A stretch of 8,081 nucleotides of DNA from Bacteroidales bacterium (GTDB taxonomy: Bacteria; Bacteroidota; Bacteroidia; Bacteroidales; UBA7960). The stretch is from contig SLOR01000265.1 in NCBI GenBank assembly GCA_007132395.1, positions 1-8,081 on the forward strand, written 5' to 3'. The stretch's first letter is position 1; each line of letters opens with the position of its first letter. The notes below the pieces were generated by a model. The model saw only the letters and a list, made by a program, of their open reading frames with translations. It was not told where the DNA came from and searched no databases. Made by a program: the position numbers and the translations under genes. Below, piece after piece: positions 6,948 through 8,081 of this stretch.

Positions 6948-7017
6948 GGTTAAAGAGATTGAAGAGTTTATATTATCGTGGCTTGTCTTTTTCTTTTATG
7001 GATTGTACTTACGCCTT

Positions 7018-7035
7018 ATCAGGTTGCTGCCTGAT
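7018..7035 (-). terminator. weak stem-loop after the Yip1-like gene
   Basis: ATCAGG (7018-7023) and CCTGAT (7030-7035) form a 6-bp stem with a 6-nt loop, 18 bp past the membrane protein's stop on the minus strand. No U-run follows in that direction. It may attenuate read-through into the hydrolase gene or be incidental. Confidence 0.2.
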
Positions 7036-7053
7036 CTTCTTGTAATGAGAATG

Positions 7054-7671
7054 CTACAGCACCAGCCCTGTAAGGTAAACCGCTGTGATTTTCGAGAGAA
7101 TGTAGGCCACCAATATTCCGATGGTGAAGGATATCCCTGCCCGGGTGCCTTTGAGGTTGGCCGAAACCTTCCAGGCATTATACATGAGTGCTACCATCCA
7201 CACGATGGTTAGCAGAATGATGAGAATGGCCAGACTTGCCAGCAGCCAATCCCAGGGGGTAAGCACCACGGGGTCTCCGGTCTGCAGGAAGGTGAACATG
7301 GCCCATTGCCCCACTCTTTCGGGAGCATTCAAAAAACCGGTAAGGATGGCAATGAGCATAGGTAAGCGTGCCAATGCCTGGGTGCCGGCAATATCCAGAA
7401 TTCTTACTTTTGACGGTGAAAGCCACGATGCCAGGGGTGTAAGCACCAAAACCATGGAAAGCCAGTTGGTAATTCCCAGAGCAATATGCACCCACAGGCT
7501 GCCTTGCGGGCCATGGTGCAAATCTATCAACCCATCCAGCCAGGTGTGACTCAGCCAGCCCAGCAGGCCGGTCAGTACAATAACAAACAAGCCCAGGAAC
7601 AGGGCTTTACTACCCGCGATATAAATAAAGGGGTTGTAAAAGCTTTTGGGGTTTTTCAACAGGTTTTCCAT
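7054..7671 (-). CDS. polytopic membrane protein, Yip1-family-like
   Basis: The 205-residue protein starts with a short polar segment (MENLLKNPKSFYNPFIYI) and then has five probable membrane helices, around residues 22-40, 59-83, 98-114, 139-168 and 180-203. The overall plan, with a conserved-looking aromatic NPF/Y entry, a polar loop near LHHGPQG, and the YNAWKVSANLKGTRAG segment before the last helix, resembles bacterial Yip1-domain proteins, whose function is not established. There is no signal for enzyme activity. The start codon lies 1 bp after the stop of the DUF2089-like regulator, so the two are surely co-transcribed and probably translationally coupled. This suggests the regulator and the membrane protein work together, for instance in an envelope response, but that is inference. 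Family assignment is moderate; membrane topology is clear. Confidence 0.8.
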   Translation of the reverse strand: MENLLKNPKSFYNPFIYIAGSKALFLGLFVIVLTGLLGWLSHTWLDGLIDLHHGPQGSLWVHIALGITNWLSMVLVLTPLASWLSPSKVRILDIAGTQALARLPMLIAILTGFLNAPERVGQWAMFTFLQTGDPVVLTPWDWLLASLAILIILLTIVWMVALMYNAWKVSANLKGTRAGISFTIGILVAYILSKITAVYLTGLVL

Positions 7672-7672
7672 T

Positions 7673-7948
7673 TTATTTGTTTTGCAGGGTTTTGATGTTG
7701 GTGATGAGATCGTCCAGTCGGTTTCGAACGCTGGGATAACTCAACCCCAGATGTTTGGCCATTTCCTTGAGGCTGCCGCTGGATTTTACAAACGCAATAA
7801 TAAAATCCTGATCTTCGGGTGGTAACGAAGCCAGCAGAGGCAGAGGGAAGTGCCCGTTTACTATAGTTTCGCACCCGGCACACTGCAGCGTTTTCACCTC
7901 CAGGGGCATAGAACACGACGGACAATTTAAGGGCATATTTTTTGTCAT
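7673..7948 (-). CDS. DUF2089-like zinc-ribbon/HTH transcriptional regulator
   Basis: The 91-residue protein has two CxxC pairs at its N-terminus (C9-P-S-C12 and C23-A-G-C26), spaced like a zinc ribbon. A linker PLPLLASLPPEDQDFI leads to a helix-turn-helix at about residues 58-82 (GSLKEMAKHLGLSYPSVRNR). This two-part arrangement is that of DUF2089 proteins, small presumed DNA-binding regulators of unknown targets. It is near the short end of the usual length. ATG at 7948 is preferred; a second in-frame ATG at 7936 would still keep both cysteine pairs. A TAnnTTTG promoter box lies 20 bp upstream. The stop is 1 bp from the start of the Yip1-like membrane protein, so the two form a regulator/target-like pair and self-regulation is plausible. 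The start overlaps the end of a possible small frame by ATGA. Confidence 0.85.
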   Translation of the reverse strand: MTKNMPLNCPSCSMPLEVKTLQCAGCETIVNGHFPLPLLASLPPEDQDFIIAFVKSSGSLKEMAKHLGLSYPSVRNRLDDLITNIKTLQNK

Positions 7949-8064
7949 AATATTGTGATTTGATTTGTCAAAAGTAAAAATAAAATTAATTTATATTTTT
8001 TTAAAAGACCTCCGTATATTCCTAAATTGTACTTATAATCTATTTTTTTTTCTTGTTTTTTCAT
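7945..8064 (-). CDS. possible 39-residue small membrane peptide (uncertain)
   Basis: A minus-strand frame from ATG at 8062-8064 encodes 39 residues and ends at TGA 7945-7947, which overlaps the DUF2089-like start as ATGA. The product starts MKKQEKKIDYKYNLG, is basic at the N-terminus, and continues with the hydrophobic run KLILFLLLTNQITIL, as in small single-helix membrane peptides. Against it: the DNA is extremely A/T-rich, which by itself favours Lys, Ile and Leu codons; no family is recognised; and a good promoter box for the next gene lies inside it. I consider it more likely chance than gene. Confidence 0.2.
   Translation of the reverse strand: MKKQEKKIDYKYNLGIYGGLLKKYKLILFLLLTNQITIL
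7969..7976 (-). promoter_or_regulatory. candidate -7 promoter box of the DUF2089-like operon
   Basis: On the minus strand this reads TACTTTTG, matching TAnnTTTG, 20 bp before the ATG at 7948. The predicted leader would be about 14 nt. No -33 TTG is visible in the strongly A/T-rich DNA behind it. If this promoter is real, the small frame at 7945-8064 would not be on the same transcript. Confidence 0.4.
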
Positions 8065-8081
8065 TTTAGTTAACCTTATAT

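Noticed and set aside
8007..8015. GGAGG on the minus strand resembling a Shine-Dalgarno site
   Set aside because: No start codon follows at a usable distance, and other genes here do not use such sites.

Overview
The window looks like a chromosomal segment of a Bacteroidota bacterium. Several start-proximal regions carry the phylum's -7 promoter element TAnnTTTG, no gene start has a convincing Shine-Dalgarno sequence, leaders are A/T-rich, and the protein set fits (YgiQ-type radical SAM protein, secreted alpha/beta hydrolase, DUF2089-type regulator, multiheme cytochrome with a membrane cytochrome b partner). The genus cannot be fixed from the sequence alone.

Region 1 (1-2304, minus strand) is a two-gene respiratory module. 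An octaheme c-type cytochrome of the tetrathionate reductase (OTR) family with a membrane segment at each end is followed after 11 bp by a b-type cytochrome that runs off the left edge of the window. Together they would carry electrons between the quinone pool and periplasmic hemes. A TAnnTTTG box and a leader inverted repeat lie just upstream.

Region 2 (2305-2853) is a 549-bp, A/T-rich divergent intergenic region with no recognisable gene.

Region 3 (2854-5255, plus strand) holds a stand-alone receiver-domain response regulator with a C-terminal membrane anchor and no output domain. It is followed by a YgiQ-family radical SAM protein whose own promoter appears to lie inside the longest open frame, which moves the likely start to 3465.

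Region 4 (5256-5549) separates convergent genes and is built of repeats: a 51-bp unit present twice in tandem, then a 33-bp nested palindrome.

Region 5 (5550-8081, minus strand) reads from right to left: an uncertain 39-codon small frame overlapping the next gene by ATGA, a DUF2089-like zinc-ribbon/HTH regulator, a five-helix membrane protein resembling the Yip1 family 1 bp downstream, and, 106 bp further on, a secreted two-domain alpha/beta hydrolase.

The most unusual items are the doubly membrane-anchored octaheme cytochrome with its cytochrome b, and the tail-anchored receiver protein. All family assignments come from motifs and remembered family features; no database search was run.
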